DNA of 64,000 bases from the NCBI GenBank assembly GCA_025127975.1, contig JAHLYQ010000018.1, positions 1 through 64,000 of the forward strand, read 5' to 3'. The stretch is from Synechococcus sp. CS-1331. Its GTDB lineage: Bacteria > Cyanobacteriota > Cyanobacteriia > PCC-6307 > Cyanobiaceae. Below the pieces are notes generated by a model. That model worked only from the letters and a program-made list of their open reading frames with translations, searched no databases and was not told the origin of the DNA. Below, piece by piece: positions 46,240 through 53,842 of the stretch; the stretch's first letter is position 1, and every line of letters begins with the position of its first letter. The position numbers were made by a program, and so were the translations under genes.

Positions 46240-46875
46240 ATGGCTGTTCTCACCGCGATCCCTGCCGCTCCAGTCGAGGCCCCTGCCCAAGCGGCAGCCC
46301 CCTCGGCATCCGGCCCCTCCTGCTCGATCCAGCGATCAGGCTCTCTCTGGCAGCTGGGCATCGAGGCCCAGGAGCTCACCACCGCCATCGGCCAGCTGGC
46401 TGAGCAGCTGGACACCGATGACCCCGAACAGCGCGCCTCAGCCCTGGCTGAGCTGGAGGCCGTCCTATTGGCAGAGGAGGGCAACAAAGCAGCTCTCTCC
46501 GCCAAGGCCGATGCCACCTGCTGGGTGATCGAGCACCTGCGCGGCCAGGCCGCCTACCGCCAGCAGCAGGCCAAGCGCCTCAGCGATCTGGCGCGCTCCG
46601 ATGCCGGCCGGGCCGATGCCCTGGAGGAGTCGCTGATCTTTGTCCTCACCCAGCTGCAGCCCAGCGCCACCCGTTTCTCGTTCCCCAATCACGAGCTCAC
46701 CTCCCGCAAATCCTCCGCCGTCGTGATCGACGACGAGGAAGCCCTCGATTCCGAGTGGCTCGCCGTCACCACCACCACCAAGCCCGACAAGGCCGCCATC
46801 AAAGAGGCCCTCAAGGCCGGCCGCCAGATCACCGGCGCCCAGCTCCTCTCCCGCCGCTCCTGGCGCATCCACTGA
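46240..46875 (+). CDS. Siphovirus Gp157-like protein
   Basis: A 211-residue protein. A long helical region (EEGNKAALSAKADATCWVIEHLRGQAAYRQQQAKRLSDLARSDAGRADALEESL) is followed by strands and the family's C-terminal signature: SSAVVIDDEEALDSEWLAVTTTTKPDKAAIKEALKAGRQITGAQL. Gp157 proteins are encoded near phage recombinases and have been linked to phage resistance when expressed by hosts. Here it lies between SLOG and Rad52 genes, supporting a recombination-module role. Confidence 0.8.
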   Translation: MAVLTAIPAAPVEAPAQAAAPSASGPSCSIQRSGSLWQLGIEAQELTTAIGQLAEQLDTDDPEQRASALAELEAVLLAEEGNKAALSAKADATCWVIEHLRGQAAYRQQQAKRLSDLARSDAGRADALEESLIFVLTQLQPSATRFSFPNHELTSRKSSAVVIDDEEALDSEWLAVTTTTKPDKAAIKEALKAGRQITGAQLLSRRSWRIH

Positions 46876-46980
46876 GGGGGCATGGGGGGCAGAGCCCCCT
46901 TTCACGTGGGCCTGTTGCAGGAGCGGGCCCAAGTGATCCACCCCGAACCACAACAGCAACCAGAAGCCAATCCCAGAGCC

Positions 46981-47193
46981 ATGGATCTCTCCAGCTACGC
47001 CAGCGCCACCGCCACCAACAGCCCCACCAACCCCCGGACCAGGGGGCACATCTGGTCAACCCGGCTGTGCAGCTGGGTGGTGCCGATCACCCGCAAGGGC
47101 AGCCGCCGGCCCTCGCCAGATCACATCTATTGCAGCGAGCCGCCTTGCTGGTTGCTGATCGAGCCCCTCGATCCAGCCAGCACCGCCAGTTGA
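46981..47193 (+). CDS. Small hypothetical protein between Gp157-like and Rad52 genes
   Basis: 70 residues from the ATG at 46981. The sequence has a structured-looking middle (TRGHIWSTRLCSWVVPITRKGSRRPSPDHIYCSEPPCWLLIEPLD) with three Cys. A longer start at 46882 adds 33 residues of lower plausibility. No family recognised. Confidence 0.45.
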   Translation: MDLSSYASATATNSPTNPRTRGHIWSTRLCSWVVPITRKGSRRPSPDHIYCSEPPCWLLIEPLDPASTAS

Positions 47194-47247
47194 TCGCCTG
47201 CTGTCCATCCGTTCCCGTTCTGACCGCACACCTCACCCCTCATCGCC

Positions 47248-48150
47248 ATGACCTGCACCTTTTCCACCGAGCAGATCACTGCCCTCTCCGCCCCCCTGGA
47301 TCGCGCCAAGGTGCGCCAGCGGGAGCAGGGCCGCAGCCAGGTGAGCTACCTGGAGGGGTGGCAGGTGATCGCTGAGGCCAACCGCATCTTTGGCTTTGAC
47401 GGCTGGCAGCGCGAAACCGTCGCCCTGCGCTGCGTCAACCAGAGCGAGCGCACCATCGGCCGGGAACAGCGCCCCGGCTGGGGTGTCACCTACACCGCCC
47501 GCGTACGCATCACCGTCGGCGAGGGCACCGGTGCTCAGTTGATCCGTGAGGGCTGCGGCGCCGGCCACGGCATCGACACCGACCTGGGCCAGGCCCATGA
47601 ATCCGCCCTCAAGGAAGCCGAGACCGACGCCATGAAGCGGGCGCTGATGACCTTTGGCAATCCCTTCGGCTTGGCGCTCTATGACAAGCAGCAGCGGGAG
47701 GTGACGGGGGCTGCTGGCGGGGGCGCTGCTCGTCCCGCCAACCAGCCAGCGGCCCGGCCCACGGCGTTGCGGGTGGTGCCCGCTACGTCGGCTCCGGCTC
47801 CGCACCGAGCCCCATCCACGCAGGAGGGCCAGAGGGAGGCGACATCGAAAACTGAGCCACCCGCAGCTGCAACGGCTCAAGTTGCTCCAGCCGCCGCATC
47901 ATCCCAACCGCAACCAGATCCCGGCCTGGCACCCCTCGATCAGGCCACCGTCCGTCAGCTGCACGCCACCATCCGGGCCCTTCCCTCACCGGTGCTGGAG
48001 GGTTTCAGCAAGGCCTTTCGCAAGCGCTTTCAGGTGCCGGCTGATGCACCCTCGATCGCTGATCGGATCTGCCAGCGCAGGCACCACGACTGGATCGAGA
48101 CGTTTCTGGTGCAGCACTCTTCCAATCGCGCTGCGCAGCCCATCGCTTGA
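47248..48150 (+). CDS. Rad52-family single-strand annealing protein
   Basis: A 300-residue protein. Residues ~10-155 match the bacterial/phage Rad52-22 domain: LDRAKVRQREQGRSQVSYLEGWQVIAEANRIFGFDGWQRE, VTYTARVRITV, IREGCGAGHG and AHESALKEAETDAMKRALMTFGNPFGLALYDK. A Pro/Ala-rich linker and a helical C-terminal domain (VRQLHATIRALPSPVLEGFSKAFRKRF) follow. It is a second annealing protein, of a different fold from the RecT at 40329. Confidence 0.9.
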   Translation: MTCTFSTEQITALSAPLDRAKVRQREQGRSQVSYLEGWQVIAEANRIFGFDGWQRETVALRCVNQSERTIGREQRPGWGVTYTARVRITVGEGTGAQLIREGCGAGHGIDTDLGQAHESALKEAETDAMKRALMTFGNPFGLALYDKQQREVTGAAGGGAARPANQPAARPTALRVVPATSAPAPHRAPSTQEGQREATSKTEPPAAATAQVAPAAASSQPQPDPGLAPLDQATVRQLHATIRALPSPVLEGFSKAFRKRFQVPADAPSIADRICQRRHHDWIETFLVQHSSNRAAQPIA

Positions 48151-48186
48151 GGCGGAGTATCCATTACCTCTCCCGGCGACTGGGCC

Positions 48187-48386
48187 ATGGCGTTCCCACG
48201 CATCAGCCACGATCCCGCCGTGATGGGCGGCAAGCCGTGCATCCGAGGCTGCGGATCACGGTGGGCACCATCGTGGGGTTGGTTGCCACTGGCAGCAGCC
48301 GTGAGCGGATCCTGCAGGCTTACCCGCATCTGGAAGCAGCTGACATCGATGAGGCCTTGGCCTCTCAACACCCCCGGCCTGATTGA
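48187..48386 (+). pseudogene. DUF433 antitoxin-like gene broken by a frameshift
   Basis: The first part (MAFPRISHDPAVMGGKPCIRG) and the second (LRITVGTIVGLVATGSSRERILQAYPHLEAADIDEALAS) are the two halves of one DUF433 protein in different frames. They join near 48243-48246, where one C appears to be missing (GGC-TGCGG for GGC-CTGCGG). DUF433 proteins pair with DUF5615 toxins; none is adjacent. It could be genuine decay or a single-base sequence error. Confidence 0.75.
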
Positions 48387-48390
48387 AGGC

Positions 48391-48810
48391 TCAGTTCCCG
48401 AGGTAACGCTCCACCGTTGCAGTGGTCCAGGTGGCCACGCCGGTGCCAAAGAAATCCTGGTCCTCAGTCCAGATCGCGCACTCCAGCTGTAACGCCAAGG
48501 CCAGAGCAGGCCAGTCGGCTGGGTCCCGGATGCGCTTGAGCGCCTCGTCCTTGGCGCCTTCAATCAAGGGGGTGTCGACCACCTGCACAACCTCCATCAG
48601 GCTGAGGAAGGCCTCCTGGCAGATCTGTGGATCGAGGCCTCGACGTGTCGCCAGTTCGCCAATGTATCCAGCAGCTTCTGCCGCATTGGCCTCTGCCACA
48701 TAGAAGTCAACCTCGTTGACAAAGTCAGCGATCAACACGCGCACCCTGACACCCAGGCAGGCACGAATGAGAATGTTGGCGTCCAACACCAACCGCTTGC
48801 GTTCTGCCAT
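48391..48810 (-). CDS. PIN-domain (VapC-like) toxin
   Basis: A 139-residue protein. It starts MAERKRLVLDANILIRACLG with the first PIN Asp in LDANIL. The second acidic cluster is GAKDEALKRIRDPADWPALALALQLECAIWTEDQDFFG, which keeps the DxxDW-type and EDxDF residues. PIN toxins are metal-dependent RNases. The ATG shares one base with the stop of its antitoxin. It is convergent with the broken DUF433 gene. Confidence 0.85.
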   Translation of the reverse strand: MAERKRLVLDANILIRACLGVRVRVLIADFVNEVDFYVAEANAAEAAGYIGELATRRGLDPQICQEAFLSLMEVVQVVDTPLIEGAKDEALKRIRDPADWPALALALQLECAIWTEDQDFFGTGVATWTTATVERYLGN

Positions 48811-49079
48811 CAAGTGGTGGCCTGTTGCTGCTGGTCTCGCCTCCACTCCTTGAAGTCAGCCGCCAGCTCCTCTTCTGTCAGGCCCAGCCGCTGCAGCTCG
48901 GCTTGCATCAGCCGTCCTGCTTCCAGCAGCCGCTCGCGCTCGCTCTGATCAGAGCCCTGGGGCAAGGGCACATAGAGCCCAACGGTGCGCCCATGTCGAG
49001 TGACCTCGATTGGGGTGACCGTTTCCAGGTGGGACGCCAGGCGCGCCCGGAGCTCACGGATGCCAACACGGACAGCCAC
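48810..49079 (-). CDS. Phd/YefM-like antitoxin of the PIN toxin
   Basis: 89 residues from a GTG at 49079; another in-frame GTG nine bases upstream is possible. The N-terminus VAVRVGIRELRARLASHLETVTPIEVTRHGRTVGLYVPLP is the Phd/prevent-host-death fold. The C-terminal helix (LLEAGRLMQAELQRLGLTEEELAADFKEWRRDQ) would bind the toxin. A perfect 14-bp palindrome lies just upstream and is the likely operator. Confidence 0.85.
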   Translation of the reverse strand: MAVRVGIRELRARLASHLETVTPIEVTRHGRTVGLYVPLPQGSDQSERERLLEAGRLMQAELQRLGLTEEELAADFKEWRRDQQQQATT

Positions 49080-49094
49080 GACAGACACCGGAAA

Positions 49095-49108
49095 GATGTG
49101 TACACATC
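49095..49108. promoter_or_regulatory. Perfect palindrome upstream of the Phd/VapC-like pair
   Basis: GATGTGTACACATC, 14 bases with no mismatch, centred 22 bases before the antitoxin GTG. The position and symmetry fit an autoregulatory operator for the antitoxin. Confidence 0.65.
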
Positions 49109-49163
49109 GTAGACGGAGCGAGCAATCCCTTGCTAGTACAGGCGTACGCATCTGGAGTGCTTC

Positions 49164-49448
49164 GTGGGCATCCCCCTTCCCCGGCCGGCGGCCCTGGCCG
49201 CCAGGCTCGAAACTCCTGTCGAGGAGTGGCCGTACCTCGATGAGGGCACCCTGCTGAAAACCCGCAGCCGCAAGGTCTGCATGACGTGCCATTGGTTCAG
49301 GCACCACGCGGGAGTGAACTGCATCCCGGTGCTCACCTGCCAACTGCACCAAGGCCTGATCGCCCATGGCGAGCACCTCACCAGCCGCTGCCAGGGTTGG
49401 ACCGATGACATGACCCGGCAGCAGGGCTGGGCGCCGGAGGTGGCCTGA
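49164..49448 (+). CDS. Small Cys/His-rich, probably metal-binding protein
   Basis: A 94-residue protein from a GTG start. Residues 38-80 are CMTCHWFRHHAGVNCIPVLTC, QLHQGLIAHGEHLTSRC and QGW. Cys-x2-Cys-His plus further Cys and His suggest one or two zinc sites. The N-terminal third is hydrophobic and Pro-rich. The regular spacing makes a real protein likely. Family and function unrecognised. Confidence 0.7.
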   Translation: MGIPLPRPAALAARLETPVEEWPYLDEGTLLKTRSRKVCMTCHWFRHHAGVNCIPVLTCQLHQGLIAHGEHLTSRCQGWTDDMTRQQGWAPEVA

Positions 49449-49455
49449 GCAGCCC

Positions 49456-49767
49456 ATGCAACCCAGCGCCGTCACCGGCAAGCGGCCGCCTCTCTCCCCC
49501 CAGGAGGGCTGGCTCAGCGATGGCCGCCAGGTGCTGCACTTCAACCCGGTTCGCTACAGCCGTTACTCCCAGGCCCTGGAGCTCACCAGCGGCGAACTGA
49601 TCCCCGGCCAGGCGCCGCTGCTCTAGGCGCAGCCTTCCGCGAAGCGGTAGTGCCGCAAGGAGATCACCCGCGAGGAGGCGATCAAGCTCTGGGCCCAGAA
49701 GCGGAAGGCTGGTTGGCAGGTCTGCCCGCCCCAATGGACGCCGCCACATGCTCTGCAACCCCGATGA
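49456..49767 (+). pseudogene. DUF1651-like gene interrupted by two in-frame amber codons
   Basis: One continuous frame reads QEGWLSDGRQVLHFNP, then GELIPGQAPLL, a TAG (49624), AQPSAKR, a second TAG (49648), and CRKEITREEAIKLWAQKRKAGWQVCPPQW to a TGA at 49765. The opening GWL-dg-lHF and the closing REEAI-lW-GW-PPQW segments are both DUF1651 signatures, so the two TAGs sit inside a single gene. Without read-through only a 56-residue fragment is made. Confidence 0.7.
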
Positions 49768-49921
49768 TGATCTCTGGCCCGCAGACCGCCCTGCGCAGCA
49801 GGACATGGAGGAGGTGAGTGTCCCGGCAGGGCACTGGCGATCACATCACCCGGCCTGTCCCAGCGCCTGCACCGCGCAAGGGCTGAACGCGAATCGCTGC
49901 GCGCCCCTTGCGCGGCACTAA
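49748..49921 (+). CDS. Doubtful small reading frame
   Basis: A 57-codon frame (MLCNPDDDLWPADRPAQQDMEEVSVPAG...) that overlaps the end of the DUF1651-like gene. The first 28 residues look protein-like; the rest is only the translated hairpin at 49872-49915. It may be a remnant. Confidence 0.25.
   Translation: MLCNPDDDLWPADRPAQQDMEEVSVPAGHWRSHHPACPSACTAQGLNANRCAPLARH
49872..49915. repeat. Hairpin, copy 2 of the GCGCAAGGG inverted-repeat family
   Basis: CCGCGCAAGGG (49872-49882) and CCCTTGCGCGG (49905-49915) form a perfect 11-bp stem. GCGCAAGGGCTG and ATCGCTGCGCG are shared with the hairpin at 45175-45228, with a shorter centre here. Confidence 0.65.
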
Positions 49922-50335
49922 CGGCACTGGGGCGAGACGGCGGTGTCGTTCGCCAGCACAGCCATGGCCGCCACCCTTCTGTCCCTCTCGCTCCATCCCG
50001 TTCGCCCAGCTGCAGCTGAGCGGCACTGCCCGATCCGCATCATCTCGGTGCATCTGCTGGATGCCACAGGCCAGCTGCTGCGGGTGCTCTTCCTCGATCA
50101 CCAAGCCGCCAGGCTTCTTCGAAGCTAGTGGGCACATCACTGCCCAGCCGCACTTCGTGCCCAGGGCAGAAGCCCTGATCCTTGCGGCCAATCAGCAGCG
50201 GGTGCTCGGCGCCCAGGCCCGGGTGCAGGTGCTCTGAGGCGCTGGCACGCATCAGCGCAGCAGGCCCGGCAGGCAGTGCTGGGCCGTAAATCCCTGCGGC
50301 AGGGCCACGGTTCCTGCCACTTATGCGGGGACTGC
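49922..50335. other. 414-bp gap, possibly holding a decayed gene
   Basis: Two overlapping plus-strand frames look partly coding: CPIRIISVHLLDATGQLLRVLFLDHQ (ending 50128) and PHFVPRAEALILAANQQRVLGAQARVQVL (ending 50237). They could be halves of one frameshifted gene, but I cannot name a family. Nothing else is visible. Confidence 0.4.
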
Positions 50336-51025
50336 ATGAAAGATCGCCTGAGGCAGAGTCGATCCATGCCCCGACGTGTTCTCGCCGCCAGCACCCTGGC
50401 TGTCGCGCTGGCGCTGCTGCCGATGGCCATGGCCCAGGCGCCGGTCGGCGCCAGTCCCGGAGCCACCGTGATCTCCGTTGGCGATGGCGACACCATCCGC
50501 GTGCGGATGAACGGGAAGCCGATCACCGTGCGGCTGGCCTGCATCGATGCCCCCGAAACGGCCCAGAGCCCCTACGGCCAGCAGTCCCGCAGGTATCTGC
50601 AGCAGCGGCTGCCGGTGGGCAGCACGGTGACGCTCGAGCAGAAGACTTCGGATCGCTACGGCCGCCTGGTGGCCGAGGTGTTCAACGGCATCAACATCAA
50701 CCTGGCGATGGTGGAAGACGGCCAGGCTTTTGTGTACCGCCAGTACCTGAGCGACTGCGACGCCAAGGAGTATCTGGATGCTGAATATCGGGCCAGCCGG
50801 CGCCGCTACGGGGTCTGGCAGGTGGAGGGCGGCATCACCCGGCCCTGGGATTTCCGCAAGGGCCGCAGCGCCGCGGTGATCCCCGATGGCACCACTCCCG
50901 GTGGGCGGCGTTACCGCTGCAGTGAGATCGGCTCCTATGCCCGTGCCCAGGAGCTGCTGCGCCAGGGGCACACCTACCTCGATAGCAACAAAGACGGGGA
51001 GGCCTGCGAATCGCTGCGGCGATGA
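50336..51025 (+). CDS. Secreted thermonuclease-like (SNase) protein with C-terminal excalibur-type motif
   Basis: A 229-residue protein; the start may be the ATG at 50366. The signal peptide is RRVLAASTLAVALALLPMAMAQA. The SNase fold shows VISVGDGDTIRVRMNGKPITVRLACIDAPETAQSPYGQQSR, then TSDRYGRLVAEVF and RRYGVWQ, keeping the Asp/Arg/Glu active-site pattern. The end, LDSNKDGEACESLRR, is the DxDxDGxxCE excalibur calcium-binding motif, preceded by a Cys at YRCSEI. It is probably an exported nuclease. Confidence 0.88.
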   Translation: MKDRLRQSRSMPRRVLAASTLAVALALLPMAMAQAPVGASPGATVISVGDGDTIRVRMNGKPITVRLACIDAPETAQSPYGQQSRRYLQQRLPVGSTVTLEQKTSDRYGRLVAEVFNGININLAMVEDGQAFVYRQYLSDCDAKEYLDAEYRASRRRYGVWQVEGGITRPWDFRKGRSAAVIPDGTTPGGRRYRCSEIGSYARAQELLRQGHTYLDSNKDGEACESLRR

Positions 51026-51167
51026 TCTGCTCGCGCAGCCCAAGTCCACGGCTACCGCCTCATGTGAGCAGAGGCAAGTCGGGAAGTTCCCCCCACAGAG
51101 AGCAGCATGAAGGCTCTTCCCAGAAGCAGAACAGTCCTTACCGTGAGGTGTCATCAAGGATCAACGC

Positions 51168-51533
51168 ATGCTCACCGGATCAGACCTGCTGGCCAAGGTC
51201 AAGGAACTCGGAGATGTGTCCAAGTCCGATCTGGTGCGCAGCTGCGGCTATCTGAGCACCAAGAAGGACGGCACGGAACGCCTCAACTTCACGGCCTTCT
51301 ACGAAGCGCTGTTGGAGGCCAAGGGGCTGAGCTTCGGGGAGGGCGGCAAAGGCCGCGGCAAGGCTGGCCGCAGCCTCAGCTACGTCACCAAGGTGCAGTT
51401 CAACGGCAACCTGATGGTCGGCAAGGCCTACACCGCCCAGCTGGGTCTGCAGCCCGGCGATGAGTTCGAGATCAAGCTCGGCCGCAAGCAGATCAAGCTC
51501 ATCCCCCTGGGCAGCACCGACGACGAGGAGTGA
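51168..51533 (+). CDS. cyAbrB-type transcriptional regulator
   Basis: A 121-residue protein of the cyanobacterial AbrB class. The N-terminal region is LTGSDLLAKVKELGDVSKSDLVRSCGYLSTKKDGTERLNFTAFYEALLEAKG. The C-terminal AbrB-like DNA-binding part is SYVTKVQFNGNLMVGKAYTAQLGLQPGDEFEIKLGRKQIKLIPLG. cyAbrBs are nucleoid-associated regulators of carbon, nitrogen and phage-like genes. Its presence on a mobile element is notable. A short GC-neutral promoter region precedes it. Confidence 0.9.
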   Translation: MLTGSDLLAKVKELGDVSKSDLVRSCGYLSTKKDGTERLNFTAFYEALLEAKGLSFGEGGKGRGKAGRSLSYVTKVQFNGNLMVGKAYTAQLGLQPGDEFEIKLGRKQIKLIPLGSTDDEE

Positions 51534-51546
51534 AGCCAGCAGAGCT

Positions 51547-53340
51547 TCAGCTGCCGGGGCGTCGCTGACCCAACGCCAGTACCTCCAGCGCCTGCCCCTG
51601 CTGCTCCTGCCGCAGAGCCTCCGGTGCCTCGATGCGCAATGCGCTGCCGTGGGAGAAGAGCCAGCGGCGCAGGGCCATGCCGCGGGCCAGGATCCAGGGC
51701 GGCAGGTCAATCTCCAGCGGATGGGGATGGCTGTCGCCGCTGGCATTGGGCGCCAGCACCTGGGACAGGGCCGGATGCACCCAGTCCGCGGCCCTGCCCT
51801 GGGCTCCTGAATCGGGCTCGGCCTGCTGGGCTGGCCGTTCCACCCGGATCTGATCGAGGGGAACGGGGATCTGCCCCTGGCGAATGGCGGCGTAGGCCTC
51901 GCTCTTGCAGGAGCAGCGCAGGGTCTGCAGCTGGCGGCGCCGCTGCTCGGCGCTGGATTGGCAGAGACCGTCCTGGGCCTGCAGGTCATCGCCCAGCTCA
52001 ATCCCGCCGCAGTGATGCAGCAGCCGCACCAGCCGGCTGATCGCCTGCTGGTGCTCGCTGGCGTTGCGGCGGCCCCGGGCCTCGGACTGCAGGAACACCA
52101 GCCGCTCCAGCCGCTCGCTCTGCAGCAGCCCATGGGGCCGGCCGATGGCGTCGGCCTCCCAGGCCAGGTGCCACAGGCCACCAGAGAAGACCAGCTGCAG
52201 CGGCCAGATCCGCACCTCTTCTCCCCTGCCCTGCTCATGGGATGGCCCCAGGCGCAGCAGGCGCACGCGCCGGTGCTCCAGGATCGCCGTCTCGATCAGC
52301 TCGGCCTGGCCCGGTTCCGCCAGCGTGCCCCGCTGCAGGCTCTCTGCACCGGGATGGGCGCCATCAAGAACGGTGCGCAGCGGCGGCGAGGCCGTTACCT
52401 CGATGCCGCCCCAGGCCAGGCGTTCCTCCAGCTCACGCAGCAGATCCAGCGCCGTCGGATCCCCCAGCCGCTGGGCCACGTGCTGCACCACCCCATGGAT
52501 CTCCACCAGCCGCGGCGCCGACAGCAGGGCCGTGCCGAGGCAGTAGCCATGGCGCGGGTTGTCGTGGTGGGGCCGAAAGCCATAGGGCGTGAGCGTCTTC
52601 TCGATGTCCTTGCGCAGGGTGGCCAGCTCGCCGGGGCCGTGGCCGCCGGGGATCTCGGCGAGGTGCTCCAGCAGGTGCCGCTGCATCGCCATCGCCCCCG
52701 GCCCCTCCGCCGGCCGGTCAAAGGGCGTCTGCAGCAGATGGCGCAGCAGGGTCATCACCCGCACGAACACCGCCGCATCAGCCATCGGTGGATAGCCGCC
52801 ATGGACGCCGCCGCTGCGGGGTGCCTGGTCGCTACCAGGCGCCTCCAGTCGCGGCAGGGGCTGAATAGCCGTGGAAACGGAGGTGGCGGAGAAGAACCCC
52901 TGGCCCTCCAGCCAGGCCAGGTCACGGCGCACGGCGTCGGCATCGCCGTAGCAGACCCCATGGAGTGTGCGCAGCAGCGCCGCTGCCCGCTCGGCCATGT
53001 CACCCCCGGGCAACGGTGAGACGAGTGTTTCCAGGGCCTCGCGGCTGCCCTGGTCGGTCGTCGCCAGATCGGGATGATCGGCCAGCAGCTTGAGCAGATA
53101 GAGCAGCCGCTCGAGATCGAGCAGGCGGGAGTGGCCGTGCAACTGCAGCTGCTGCTGGCGGTTGCAGGCGGCGCTGATGCGGCGGTTGAGGCGCGAGAGC
53201 TCACTGCGCAGGAAGGCGGTGAGGTCGCCCTGATGGGTGGGCTGAACGGCCACCACCGAGGCAAAGCCCTCCGCCCGCCCCGGCCCGAAGGCCTCATCCG
53301 CCAGGCTGGCGGCCATGCGCCGAATCACCGGGGTGGGCAC
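51547..53340 (-). CDS. Large WYL-domain-type regulator
   Basis: A 597-residue protein from a GTG, or an ATG at 53316. An N-terminal helical and winged-helix-like region (GDADAVRRDLAWLEGQGFFSATS) and a middle segment with repeated DPTALDLLRELEERL-type helices lead to a WYL-like domain. There the signature is degenerate (IWPLQLVFSGGLWHLAWEADAIGRPHGL). A C-terminal WCX-like part follows. WYL proteins sense ligands and commonly control defence genes; long cyanobacterial forms are sometimes annotated as CRISPR-associated, but no cas gene is present here. Confidence 0.65.
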   Translation of the reverse strand: MPTPVIRRMAASLADEAFGPGRAEGFASVVAVQPTHQGDLTAFLRSELSRLNRRISAACNRQQQLQLHGHSRLLDLERLLYLLKLLADHPDLATTDQGSREALETLVSPLPGGDMAERAAALLRTLHGVCYGDADAVRRDLAWLEGQGFFSATSVSTAIQPLPRLEAPGSDQAPRSGGVHGGYPPMADAAVFVRVMTLLRHLLQTPFDRPAEGPGAMAMQRHLLEHLAEIPGGHGPGELATLRKDIEKTLTPYGFRPHHDNPRHGYCLGTALLSAPRLVEIHGVVQHVAQRLGDPTALDLLRELEERLAWGGIEVTASPPLRTVLDGAHPGAESLQRGTLAEPGQAELIETAILEHRRVRLLRLGPSHEQGRGEEVRIWPLQLVFSGGLWHLAWEADAIGRPHGLLQSERLERLVFLQSEARGRRNASEHQQAISRLVRLLHHCGGIELGDDLQAQDGLCQSSAEQRRRQLQTLRCSCKSEAYAAIRQGQIPVPLDQIRVERPAQQAEPDSGAQGRAADWVHPALSQVLAPNASGDSHPHPLEIDLPPWILARGMALRRWLFSHGSALRIEAPEALRQEQQGQALEVLALGQRRPGS

Positions 53341-53482
53341 GGGCCGCTCCCGCTTGGCTCCAGCGCAGGCACGTGCTCAGCGGTGTGAACAGCCACCAGC
53401 CGATCCACTCCACCGGCCGCGGCAGGGCCAGGTGCTGGGTGATCGCCAGCCGCCAGACGCGGGGGCAGTGGGGGCTGCTGGC

Positions 53483-53842
53483 ATGAGCGAGCAGGAGCTG
53501 CAGCAACGCATCCGGCTGGAACTGGGCCGCGGCCCGGTGCGGCTGTGGCGCAACAACGTCGGCGCCCTGCGCGATGAACGCGGCCGGCTGGTCACCTACG
53601 GACTGTGCAAGGGCAGCAGCGACCTGATCGGCCTGAGCCAGGTGGTGATCGGCCCGGAGCACCTCGGCCAGACCCTGGCGGTCTTCTCCGCCCTTGAGGT
53701 CAAGACCACCAAGGGCCGAATCAGGGAGGAGCAGGAGAAGTTCCTGCAGCTGGTGCAGCAGCTCGGCGGCCGCGGCGGCGTGGTGCGCTCAGTGGAAGAA
53801 GCCAGGAGACTGCTCGGCGGCAGCGGCGGCATCTCCGCCTGA
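53483..53842 (+). CDS. VRR-NUC domain nuclease
   Basis: A 119-residue protein: MSEQELQQRIRLELGRGPVRLWRNNVGAL, then GLCKGSSDLIGLS and FSALEVKTTKGRIREEQEKFLQLVQQLGGRGGVVRSVEEA. The Asp in SSDLIG and the ExK in EVKT are the catalytic residues of this PD-(D/E)XK subfamily; stand-alone forms are common in phages. It is divergent from the WYL gene and overlaps the convergent HTH gene by 54 bases. Confidence 0.88.
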   Translation: MSEQELQQRIRLELGRGPVRLWRNNVGALRDERGRLVTYGLCKGSSDLIGLSQVVIGPEHLGQTLAVFSALEVKTTKGRIREEQEKFLQLVQQLGGRGGVVRSVEEARRLLGGSGGISA

